In this document: piece after piece, positions 37,352 through 45,859 of the stretch | Layout of the letters: each line of letters starts with the position of its first letter | How positions within the stretch are numbered: the first letter of the stretch is position 1 | Origin: Saccharopolyspora erythraea | GTDB lineage: Bacteria; Actinomycetota; Actinomycetes; Mycobacteriales; Pseudonocardiaceae | Length of the DNA stretch: 64,000 nt | Assembly (NCBI RefSeq): GCF_018141105.1 | Contig: NZ_CP054839.1 | Span: forward strand, 7,629,411 to 7,693,410 | Direction of reading: 5' to 3' | Made by a program: the position numbers and the translations under genes | Notes under the pieces: model-generated | What the model saw: only the letters and a program-made list of their open reading frames with translations | Told to the model about the DNA's origin: nothing | The model's database searches: none

Positions 37352-38995
37352 TCACACCGGGGCGAGCCAGCCGTCCCGCACCAGGTCGGCGACCGTCAGC
37401 GGCAGGAAGTAGGCGGTGCCACCACCGACCTGGCCGTGGTCCGGCCGGACCACCGCCGAGACCACCTCGAACCCGGTGGTCACCCGGAACCTGCGGTACT
37501 CGCCGGGCGGCGCGTGCACGGGCATCGACCGCTGCGGCAGCGTGGTGCCCGCCACGAAGACGGTGTTGCCCTCCGACGGCCCGAACCGGTCCACCTCGGC
37601 GCCTGCCGGGAGCATGAAGACCGTCTTGCGGTCGAAGGCGGTCAGCGGCGGGTCGACCTCGCTCGGCCGGATCATGCACTCGTAGTCGGCCAGCTCCTCC
37701 TCCGGCGTGCGCAGGAAGCGCTCCAGGGTCAGGGTCAAGCAGCCGATCAGGTGCGCACCGGCCTCGGCGACGATCGGGAAGCGCGACTCGTCCTTGCGGA
37801 CGCCCTCGTCCACGCAGTACACCGACCACCACCCGTCGGCCTCGCGCACCATGCTCCAGCCGCCCTCCAGCGGACCGTCGGTGCTGTAGAAGCGCCGGGA
37901 GATGCCCAGGCTGGCGATCCGCCTCCGGATCAGCTCGACTGTGTTCTCTGTGTACCCGCCGTCGACCGAGTAGGCGTCGGTGCCCAGGACCAGCGCCTTG
38001 GCCTGGTCGATCGCGTGCGCGGCGACGCTGCTCGGAACGCGGTGGGCGTGGCGGCGGACGTGGTCGAGGAACTCGGCGGGCGGGGTGATGTCGTGGTGCT
38101 CCAGGTAATGGGCCATCGACAGCGGCCACGCCCAGACGCCGTCGGTGCAGAACACCTTGGGCACCTCCGGCGGGCGGGAGGGGTCGACCTCGTCCTCCGA
38201 CGTGCTGCGCGCCGACAGCACGACGTGGCCGTTCCACAGGTACTCGGCCAGCATCGCCTTCTCCGAGGCGGTGATCACCGGCCGGAAGACCTGCGGGCGC
38301 CCTTCGGAGTCGCGGCCGTCGAACAGCGGTGCCATCCGGACCGGCCCGGGCAGCTCCGCCGCCGACACCAGCTGCTCGCGGTGGTAGCGGATCGCAGGGG
38401 CGAGCAGCCACTCGGGCGCGCCGGTGCGGGGCAGGTGCCGCAGCTCGTCGAAGTACTCGCGCTCGTCGCCGGTCTCGCGCGGCCACCGCGGCGGCTCGTG
38501 GTCCGGGGCGAACGCCCGCTCGCCGCCGTCGGCGACCTCGACAACGAGGTTGCTCCACGCACCGGTGTCGGGGGTGTAGGTGAGGACGCGGTGCCGCCGC
38601 AGCCACTCGACCAGCTCGTGTGGAGCGATCCAGGACAGCTCCGCACCACCGACGACGGCGGTCGCGCTCACCGCGATCCGCTCGCCCAGCGCCGCGCAGG
38701 ACAGCGACACGCGCTGCCAGCCCTCCGGCGCGAGACGGTGTAGCGCGCCGGCGAGCTCGGCCTCGACGTCGACGCGCAGCACGGGCTCGGTGGCCGGTCC
38801 GTACCCCGCGGGCTGCGGGAACGTCGGGCAGCGGGAAGCCGGCACCGGGAGGTGGTCGACGAAGGCCCGCTCGACGCGCTCGGGCTCGACGGGCTCGCCG
38901 TCAGCGCGCAGCCCGGCGCCCGGGACCGCCTCCAGCCTGCGCAGCTGCCCATCGACCGAACCCCAGGTGGCCCAGCCCGGCGTACCGGTGATCAC
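37352..38995 (-). CDS. TNT-domain protein of the T7SS effector island (NAD-glycohydrolase-like)
   Basis: A 547-residue protein. The last ~90 residues match the TNT fold (the NAD glycohydrolase of the M. tuberculosis toxin CpnT): DRFGPSEG at 469-476 and GQVGGGTAYFLP with Gln522. The His of the usual Y-H-V-Y strand appears replaced (GEYRRFRV), so activity is uncertain. The N-terminal ~440 residues are soluble, with no export signal I recognise, and include FCTDGVWAWPLSMAHYLEHH. The GTG start overlaps the stop of the double ADP-ribosylglycohydrolase gene (GTGA), so the two are coupled. It could be an effector or a non-toxic TNT relative. Confidence 0.65.
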   Translation of the reverse strand: MITGTPGWATWGSVDGQLRRLEAVPGAGLRADGEPVEPERVERAFVDHLPVPASRCPTFPQPAGYGPATEPVLRVDVEAELAGALHRLAPEGWQRVSLSCAALGERIAVSATAVVGGAELSWIAPHELVEWLRRHRVLTYTPDTGAWSNLVVEVADGGERAFAPDHEPPRWPRETGDEREYFDELRHLPRTGAPEWLLAPAIRYHREQLVSAAELPGPVRMAPLFDGRDSEGRPQVFRPVITASEKAMLAEYLWNGHVVLSARSTSEDEVDPSRPPEVPKVFCTDGVWAWPLSMAHYLEHHDITPPAEFLDHVRRHAHRVPSSVAAHAIDQAKALVLGTDAYSVDGGYTENTVELIRRRIASLGISRRFYSTDGPLEGGWSMVREADGWWSVYCVDEGVRKDESRFPIVAEAGAHLIGCLTLTLERFLRTPEEELADYECMIRPSEVDPPLTAFDRKTVFMLPAGAEVDRFGPSEGNTVFVAGTTLPQRSMPVHAPPGEYRRFRVTTGFEVVSAVVRPDHGQVGGGTAYFLPLTVADLVRDGWLAPV

Positions 38996-41900
38996 TCGTC
39001 GTCCCCCTCCAACCTCGTCGCCCGCGGCATCACGCCGTTGATCCGCCGCGGCGCGGGCTTCGGCGCGGGGAACTCCGCGACCGGCTCCTGCGACCGGCGC
39101 GGACCCGGCTCCTGCGACCGCTGCTGGTCCGGCTCGTCCAGCGACACCGCACGCATGCGGCGGGTCGGGAACTCGCCCGCCGCCGACGGGGTGGCCGGCC
39201 GGGCCGACCGCGGCGGGCGGACCGGGTAGCGCTCGCTCCAGTCCTCGTCCGCGGGCCGGGCCGACTCGTCGGCGTCGGGCTGGAAGGCCCCGACACCGAA
39301 CTCGGCGACGCAGTCCAGCGCGATCTGCTCCACGACGTCGCGCAGCTCCAGGTCGGCCAGCCAGTCCACCGGCAGCGCCCCCACGCCGAGCAGCGCGCCG
39401 ACGATGTTGCCGCAGATCGCGGCCGTCGAGTCGCTGTCACCGGAGTGGTGCGCGGCGACCCGCAGCGCCAGCTCGACGTCGTCGCCGCCGACCAGCGCGG
39501 CGCAGACCGCGATGCCCAGCGCCTCCTCGCCGACCCAGCCGCCGCCGAGGACCTCCTCCAGCTGCTGCGGGGTCGGCACCCCGCGCTCGGCCAGCTCGAC
39601 CGCGAGCTTGAGCATCGCGGTGGTCTCGTCGTGGTCCTCCCAGGTCTCCAGCACCTGCAGGGCCAGCCACACGCCGTCGTCCAGGCTCCTGCCCAGCAGC
39701 GCCTGCTGGACGATCACGGCCAGCGCACCCGCGGAGTGGAAGCCTGCCGGGTGGCTGTGGGTCAGCGCGGCGGTGCGGGCGGCCAGCTCGAACACCTCGG
39801 CCGGCGACGCCGAGTACAGCGCGACCGGGGCGGCCCGCATGACCCCGCCGCAGCCCTTCGAGTCGTTGATCTTCTCGGTGAACGAACCCGCGGGATGGCC
39901 GTCGCCGAAACCGGCGAGCGCGCGGAACACGGTCTTGCCCGGCCCGCGGGTGCTGAACAGGCCGGGGACCTCGACGAGCCAGCCGTCCGGTGCCGGGTGC
40001 TCGGCGACGAACGGGCCCGCCGCCGACTTCCACGCCACGCCCTGGGTGTGCAGCCAGCGCTGGTAGGCCAGCTGCACCTCGGGGAGCGGGTCGTCGGCGC
40101 CCAGCGTGCGCTGGGCGACGCTGCCGCGGATCAGGCCCTCGGCCGTGAACAGGGTCATCTGCGTGTCGTCGGTGATGGCGCCCCGCACGCCGTAGGCGGT
40201 GCGCAGCCCGCGGGGCCCCTGTGGGCCGAACCGCGCGGTGATCTCGTCGGCGGAGATGAACTCCAGGTCGGAACCGAACGAGTCGCCCAGCGCGCCGCCG
40301 AGGAAGCTGCCCAGCACGCGCTCGGTCAGCGACGGCGCCACGTACTCGGGGGCTTCCGGCTTGGCGTGGCCGCCGGAGGCGATCGCCGGAGCGGCGCCGC
40401 TCTCGGCGGCGACCGGCGGTTCGGCCGGAGCCGGGACGAGTTCGACGGGGGTGGCCGGTTCGGTGTGTGCGGCTGGCGCCGCTTCCGGGGTGGTGGGCTC
40501 GTGGGTTTCGTCCGCGGGCGCGGTGGTCGGCTCGTCGACCGACGCCGGGGCCGCATCCGAGTCGGCGGTTTCGTCTTCGACGTCGTTCAGGTCGTCGTTC
40601 GCGGTGTCTTCCGCCTCGTCCTCGGCGACGTCCGATGCGGCGTAGGTCGTGTGGGTCGTGACCGCCGCAAGCCGCCGCTCGGCAAGGACCGGGCTCTCCA
40701 CGACTTCCGGAGCGGACGCTTCGGCGCCGATCGCAGCCGGGAACGTCCCGGCCCTGGCCTCCGACTTCCAGTTGTCGGCGGGGTCCTCGACGCCGGTCAG
40801 CTCCCCAACGGACGCGGACTGGGCGGGCAGCCCCTCGTCCGGGTCGTAGATGGGCGGTTCGGCCGCGCGCGCGTCATCCGCAAGCGTTCCGTCCGCAAGC
40901 GTTCCGTCCGCGAGCGCTTCGTCAGCGAGTGGTTCGTCCGCGAGTGACGGTTCCTCGTCGTCGACGGCCGGGCCGTCCTGATCGTCGGCAGCGGACTCCT
41001 CCGCGCCGTCCTCGTCCTCTTCATCGCCGAAGCCGTCGGCGGGAGCCGAGGTCGTCCCCGGTGTTTCGAAACCGTGAAGGTCTTCGCCGTGTGCGCGCAC
41101 GGCGTCCGCCAGCTCCTCGTCGAAGTCTCCGGCCGACGCCTGCGCGGTTTCCGCGCCGGTGCGAGGTTCCGGCTCCGGCGGCAGGAAGGACCGCGGCTCG
41201 TGGTCGCCCGGCTCCGGGATCCGCGGTTCCGGCTCCGGGAAGGTGGGCACACCGGCGCCCGCGACACCGGCGTCCTGCCGCGTCCAGTCGCGGAACGGGC
41301 CGGTCACCGGCTGCGGGTCGAACCCCGTCCGCTCCTCCGCGTGCCGGTCGCCGCCGGACGGCGTCTCGGCGAACGACTCCGGCACCGCGGGCGGCTGCCA
41401 AACGCTCGCCGGCTCGAAGTCCTCGCGGACGGCAGCCACACCAGAGTGCGGGTCTTCCCAGCCACCGACCACTCCGACCTGCGGACCTTCGCGGCCGGCG
41501 GTTTCGCCGGGCTGCCGGTCGTCCGAGGCGAAGACCGCACCGGCCCGCCCGTCCTCCTGGTAGGCGGGCCCGTCCCCGAAGGCGGCGCCCGCCTGCAAGT
41601 CCCAGGGGGCGGCGGCCGCATCCGCCTGCCAGTCCTCCTGGTCAGGGGCGAAGCCCACCCGCGACTCCTCCGGAGCGAAGGCGGTACCGACCAGACCCGG
41701 CTCGGGCGCTGCGTCGCGCCGCTCCACGGGCTCTTCCACCACGGCGGCGAACCGGCCAGGTGCCCCGTCAGCGGCGTCGGCGGCCGGCACGACGTCGTCG
41801 GAACCGATCGGAGGCAGCACCATCGTCGTCTCGACCGCGGCTTCGGCGTCCACCGCGGGCATCGACGCGGTCAGTTCGAGGGGACCGCCGTAACCCGGGC

Positions 41901-43047
41901 TGCGCTCGTCGACGTAGCGCTGCGCCCACCTGGGCACCGGCGGCGGCGCGAACGCCTCCGAGGCGTCCGCGCACAGCTGCTCGATGATGTCGCGCAGGTC
42001 GAGCTGCTCGAGCCAGTGGGAGGGGATCGCCTCCGGCCCGTACAGCGCACCCGCGAGCTGCCCGGCGAGCGCGCCGGTGACCGAGCTGTCGGCGGACTGG
42101 TTGACCGCGACCCGCACCGCGTCGGCGAAGTCCGAGGTGCAGCCGACCGAGGCCAGCGCGATCCCGAGCTCCCCCGGCTTGTGGGCGGTGTCGAACTCGA
42201 TGTCCAGCTGCCCCGGCTCCGGCCTGCGGCCGCGGGTGCCCGCGAACATCGCCGCGTGCACGGTGCGGCGGACGTCGGCGGGCATCCAGGCCGCCGGGAA
42301 CGCCACGCCGAGGCGCTTGCCGTCTGCCTCCGCGGCGGCGTCCCACAGCGGCACACCGCGGATGAGCTGCGCGAGGACGTCGCTGTGCATCCCGGCGGCG
42401 TGCTGGGCGTCCACACCGGTGGTGAACAGCGTCGTGATGCCGGCCGCCACCGAGTACACCAGCTGCGGGGACTCCGACCACACCATCGCCGGTGCCGCCC
42501 AGGCCGCGGTGTCGATCAGGCCCGGGTTCGTCGTCGGCGGGTACAGCATGCCGTCGGGACCGTAGGGCGAGCGCATCGCCATCCGCCCCAGCAGCGCGAT
42601 CGCGTTGCCGGCGGGGTTGCGGGTGGAGTAGAGCTCCTGGCGCTGCAGCAGCCACCCGGTCGGTTCGGGTTCGGAGCGCACGTACGCCGACATCGCGTAC
42701 TCCCACGGCACGCCCTGGGTGAACAGCCACCGCAGGTAATTCGCCAGCACGTGCGGTGTCGGCGGCTGCGCCGAGCCGGCCGGGTCGGCGGCCTTGGCGC
42801 GCAGCAGCGCGTCGAGGGTGAACACGCTCAGCTGCGTGACGTCGCTGACCGCGCCCCGCCGCCCGAAGACGGGGATGAACTCGGTGACGCCCTGCGGGCC
42901 GAACCAGCCCTGGATCTCACCGGTCGACATGTCGCGGACCCCGGCGCCGAGCGCGTCGCCGACGGCGCCCCCGAGCATCGCGCCGCGGAAGCGGTCGGCC
43001 CAGGTGAGCCGCGGTGGTTCGGACCCGGCCGGTCGAGCGTCGGTCAT
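38992..43047 (-). CDS. Double ADP-ribosylglycohydrolase (DraG-like) protein with long disordered linker
   Basis: A 1351-residue protein started at ATG 43047 (GGAG eight bases upstream). Domain 1 (about 20-370) has the ADP-ribosylglycohydrolase fold but lost metal ligands: the DDTQ motif reads DVTQL at 69-73 and the HSGDSDST motif reads QSADSSVT at 317-324. A low-complexity acidic/Pro/Ala linker of about 470 residues follows (with ADGTLADGTL repeats). Domain 2 (about 895-1260) is intact: DDTQM at 960-964 and HSGDSDST from His1201. Such enzymes remove ADP-ribose from proteins or nucleic acids. It lies directly after another such gene and near an ADP-ribosyltransferase toxin, which suggests immunity or reversal of modification. 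Confidence 0.8.
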   Translation of the reverse strand: MTDARPAGSEPPRLTWADRFRGAMLGGAVGDALGAGVRDMSTGEIQGWFGPQGVTEFIPVFGRRGAVSDVTQLSVFTLDALLRAKAADPAGSAQPPTPHVLANYLRWLFTQGVPWEYAMSAYVRSEPEPTGWLLQRQELYSTRNPAGNAIALLGRMAMRSPYGPDGMLYPPTTNPGLIDTAAWAAPAMVWSESPQLVYSVAAGITTLFTTGVDAQHAAGMHSDVLAQLIRGVPLWDAAAEADGKRLGVAFPAAWMPADVRRTVHAAMFAGTRGRRPEPGQLDIEFDTAHKPGELGIALASVGCTSDFADAVRVAVNQSADSSVTGALAGQLAGALYGPEAIPSHWLEQLDLRDIIEQLCADASEAFAPPPVPRWAQRYVDERSPGYGGPLELTASMPAVDAEAAVETTMVLPPIGSDDVVPAADAADGAPGRFAAVVEEPVERRDAAPEPGLVGTAFAPEESRVGFAPDQEDWQADAAAAPWDLQAGAAFGDGPAYQEDGRAGAVFASDDRQPGETAGREGPQVGVVGGWEDPHSGVAAVREDFEPASVWQPPAVPESFAETPSGGDRHAEERTGFDPQPVTGPFRDWTRQDAGVAGAGVPTFPEPEPRIPEPGDHEPRSFLPPEPEPRTGAETAQASAGDFDEELADAVRAHGEDLHGFETPGTTSAPADGFGDEEDEDGAEESAADDQDGPAVDDEEPSLADEPLADEALADGTLADGTLADDARAAEPPIYDPDEGLPAQSASVGELTGVEDPADNWKSEARAGTFPAAIGAEASAPEVVESPVLAERRLAAVTTHTTYAASDVAEDEAEDTANDDLNDVEDETADSDAAPASVDEPTTAPADETHEPTTPEAAPAAHTEPATPVELVPAPAEPPVAAESGAAPAIASGGHAKPEAPEYVAPSLTERVLGSFLGGALGDSFGSDLEFISADEITARFGPQGPRGLRTAYGVRGAITDDTQMTLFTAEGLIRGSVAQRTLGADDPLPEVQLAYQRWLHTQGVAWKSAAGPFVAEHPAPDGWLVEVPGLFSTRGPGKTVFRALAGFGDGHPAGSFTEKINDSKGCGGVMRAAPVALYSASPAEVFELAARTAALTHSHPAGFHSAGALAVIVQQALLGRSLDDGVWLALQVLETWEDHDETTAMLKLAVELAERGVPTPQQLEEVLGGGWVGEEALGIAVCAALVGGDDVELALRVAAHHSGDSDSTAAICGNIVGALLGVGALPVDWLADLELRDVVEQIALDCVAEFGVGAFQPDADESARPADEDWSERYPVRPPRSARPATPSAAGEFPTRRMRAVSLDEPDQQRSQEPGPRRSQEPVAEFPAPKPAPRRINGVMPRATRLEGDDE

Positions 43048-43066
43048 CGGCATGTCTCCTGTCGGG

Positions 43067-45790
43067 TCACCAAGCGGGGTAACGCCTGCTCCACGCCGGG
43101 TCGGTCGGCGCACCGGGGCTGAACTCGGCCAGCGCGTCCCGCGCCAGGGTGTGGATCACGTCGTGCAGTTCCAGCTTTTCAAGCCACTCCGGAGGAATGG
43201 CCTGGTTTCCGTAGATCGCCCCCGCAATGTTGCCGCACACGATGCCGGTGGAGTCGGAGTCCCCCGAGTGGTTCACCGACAAGAGGAGTGCGCTCGGCAG
43301 ATCGCCGGTGGCCAGGACGGCGTAGAGCCCGATGGCGAGCGCCTCCTCACCGACCCAGCCCTCGCCGAGGGTCTGCTTCAGCTCCTCCGGCGACACCGGG
43401 CCCCTGCCGCCAAGGTCCACTGCCGCGTCCAGCGACCGCAGCTGCTCTTCGTGCTCGGGCCAGCGGATCAGCAGCTCCCGGGCGACGCGCACGCTGTCTG
43501 CCAGCGGCACGGACCGGATCAGCTGGTGCACGACGACGGCGAGCACGCCCGCGGAGAGGAACCCGCTGGGGTGGCTGTGGGTCAGGGCGGCGGTGTCGAC
43601 GGCGGCCTTGAACACCTCGGCCGGGTCGTTGGACCACACCGCCACCGGCGCGGCGCGCATGACGCCGCCACAGCCCTTGGAGTCGTTGATCCGGTGCCGC
43701 GGCGTGGCGTGCTGGTGCGTCTGCGCGAAGTTCGCCAGGGCCGACATGCAGGTGTTGCCCGGCGCCCGCGGGCTGAACAGCTCGCGGTTGGTGACCAGCC
43801 ACCCGTCCGGCTGCGCCAGGTGCCGCGCGTAGGGGCCTGCCGCCCGCTCCCACGGCTGGTTCTGCGTGTGGTACCAGCGCTGGTAGGCGTGCTGCACCTC
43901 GGGCACCGGATCGCTGTCGACCGGCTTGATCCGCCGCGCCACATGCGCCCGGATCAGCCCTTCGAGCGTGAACAGCATCATCTGGGTGTCGTCGGAGATG
44001 TGGGCGAGCCCGTCCCGCAACACCGGCCCGGTCACCCCGTCCGGCCCGTGGTGCCGCCGGATCATCTCGATGTCGTTGAACTCGATCGCATACCCCAGCG
44101 CGTCCCCCATCGCCCCGGCCAGCATGCTCCCGAGGAACCGCTCGTGGGCATTGGGCTGCGGTGGTCGGTCGCTCGCACCCTGCTGCACAACATGCGCCGT
44201 ACCGGCATCGAGACGGGAAGGGACGGGGAAGCGTCGACGCCACTCGGCGTCGTCCCACCGTTCGGTCCGCGGCCCGTCCTCGAACTCCATCCCGAAGTCC
44301 ACGAACACCTGTCCACGAGGGTCAGGATCCGGCGAACTCGATGCTGCGGCGTCGTCCTCGTCCTCAAGGTCCAACATCACATCGTTCGACGAGCGCAGAA
44401 CTCCCGACAACTGCCCGGTGAGCAGTCCCAGCAGGGGGGCATTCGCCGCGGCTCGTGCGACGACGCGCAGTGAGCTCGTGAACGATGCGGTGCCCCGTAC
44501 CGCCGCCACGGCGGCGTTGAACAACTCCGCCACCGAGAATCCGTCGCCCACCAGGGCCGACACCCGCGTCTCGTCGAGAACGTCCGCGGCGCCGGCGGCG
44601 GGGAACTCGAACGCCGTACGCGAAAGCAACGCGCGCAACCGCTGGGCAGCCGGCTCCGGACGCGCGCGAAGAGCCTCGATCAGCGCGAACAAGGCGCGGC
44701 CGAACGGATCGCCGGAAACGATCCTGTGCAGCATCGCGGTGTGCGCGGCGGCCGTCACCCGTGCTTCCTCGTCGAGGTCCCACTGCCTCGACATGGCGAG
44801 GACCAGCTCCAGCTTCTCGCCTGCGCTGTGGGTCTCCGGTGACATGGCGAGACCCGCGCAGAACGACACAGCCCAATCCAGACGAGGCAATGTGGAATCG
44901 TCGGTGGGTAAACGGACCTCTTGCAGCTCGAGCTCCACCCCCTGGCGTCGCGCTGTGCTCAGGGAGATCAGCAGTTCGATACCGCGCACGGTCTGCTCGA
45001 CGAACGGGTCGATGCCCGATCTGGTCCGCCAATGGACAGCGCGCCGGAAAACGGTCGGCTCGCTGACGTCTTGCGACGGCTCCGACGTGGCAACGGCACC
45101 AGCCGCTACCCCGGCGCTGCCGCCGTGGACCAAGCCGAAGAGGAACGCCAGCGGAAAGGTGCCCCACGGCGCGTCGCTGCCAGCGGTGTCGGGTGCCGCT
45201 CCATCGGGATCGCGGTTGGCGGCCCGATCGCCCCAGCTCTGGAGAGCGCCCAGCGGCAACCGCACGGATACCGGGCTCGACGGGTCGAGCACGATCTCCA
45301 CCTGCGCGGACATCGTCGCGAGGGTCCGCCCCGACAGCTCGACGGTCTTCGCCGTTTCGGGAACCAGATGCGGGGAGCTGTAGACGATGACGTTGGCGGG
45401 GCCGTCGCCTCGATCGACGACCGCGACCCCGGTGCCCTTCTCGTCGGCGGCAGCGAGCACCGTGCCTTCGACGAGCTTCTCGGCAAGCCTGTCTTCCGAT
45501 CCGTAGCCGGTGGCGGTGAGCTGCACCAACATTTCCAGCTCGGTGCGTGGTGCCCGGAACCCCATGGCTACCGGGGAGGGCCGGTACTGCGGGTTCGGCT
45601 GGAAGTTCTCGTCGAACTCGCCGTCCGGCCCGATCCGGTACCAACCCGCGATCCCCCACGCGGGCACCTCACCGTTCGGGTCGAAAAACGGGTCGATCAC
45701 GTAGTGCCACGAGTCCGGCGTCTGCTTCGCGGCAGCTCGCATCTCCGGCGTGATGGCGTGGATCGGGGGCCTGTCCGTCATCGGTTGCAC
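43067..45790 (-). CDS. T7SS-associated domain fused to an ADP-ribosylglycohydrolase (DraG-like) domain
   Basis: A 907-residue fusion. The N-terminal ~150 residues (HYVIDPFFDPNGEVPAWGI, NPQYRPSPVAMGF, LTATGYGS) look like the T7SS-associated protein family found beside ESX genes in Streptomyces and relatives. The middle is a helical region I do not recognise with a short hydrophobic Gly-rich stretch. The C-terminal domain (about 555-895) is an ADP-ribosylglycohydrolase with complete metal sites: DDTQM near 600 and HSGDSDST from His841. The start is GTG 45790 or ATG 45781. It follows the ADP-ribosyltransferase toxin gene by 69 bases, a toxin-antidote arrangement. Confidence 0.75.
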   Translation of the reverse strand: MQPMTDRPPIHAITPEMRAAAKQTPDSWHYVIDPFFDPNGEVPAWGIAGWYRIGPDGEFDENFQPNPQYRPSPVAMGFRAPRTELEMLVQLTATGYGSEDRLAEKLVEGTVLAAADEKGTGVAVVDRGDGPANVIVYSSPHLVPETAKTVELSGRTLATMSAQVEIVLDPSSPVSVRLPLGALQSWGDRAANRDPDGAAPDTAGSDAPWGTFPLAFLFGLVHGGSAGVAAGAVATSEPSQDVSEPTVFRRAVHWRTRSGIDPFVEQTVRGIELLISLSTARRQGVELELQEVRLPTDDSTLPRLDWAVSFCAGLAMSPETHSAGEKLELVLAMSRQWDLDEEARVTAAAHTAMLHRIVSGDPFGRALFALIEALRARPEPAAQRLRALLSRTAFEFPAAGAADVLDETRVSALVGDGFSVAELFNAAVAAVRGTASFTSSLRVVARAAANAPLLGLLTGQLSGVLRSSNDVMLDLEDEDDAAASSSPDPDPRGQVFVDFGMEFEDGPRTERWDDAEWRRRFPVPSRLDAGTAHVVQQGASDRPPQPNAHERFLGSMLAGAMGDALGYAIEFNDIEMIRRHHGPDGVTGPVLRDGLAHISDDTQMMLFTLEGLIRAHVARRIKPVDSDPVPEVQHAYQRWYHTQNQPWERAAGPYARHLAQPDGWLVTNRELFSPRAPGNTCMSALANFAQTHQHATPRHRINDSKGCGGVMRAAPVAVWSNDPAEVFKAAVDTAALTHSHPSGFLSAGVLAVVVHQLIRSVPLADSVRVARELLIRWPEHEEQLRSLDAAVDLGGRGPVSPEELKQTLGEGWVGEEALAIGLYAVLATGDLPSALLLSVNHSGDSDSTGIVCGNIAGAIYGNQAIPPEWLEKLELHDVIHTLARDALAEFSPGAPTDPAWSRRYPAW

Positions 45791-45859
45791 ACATTTCCGC
45801 TAGTTGCTAAGTCGCCGACTTCCACTCGAGGCGGACCACCACTCGGCGCTCGGTCCAGA

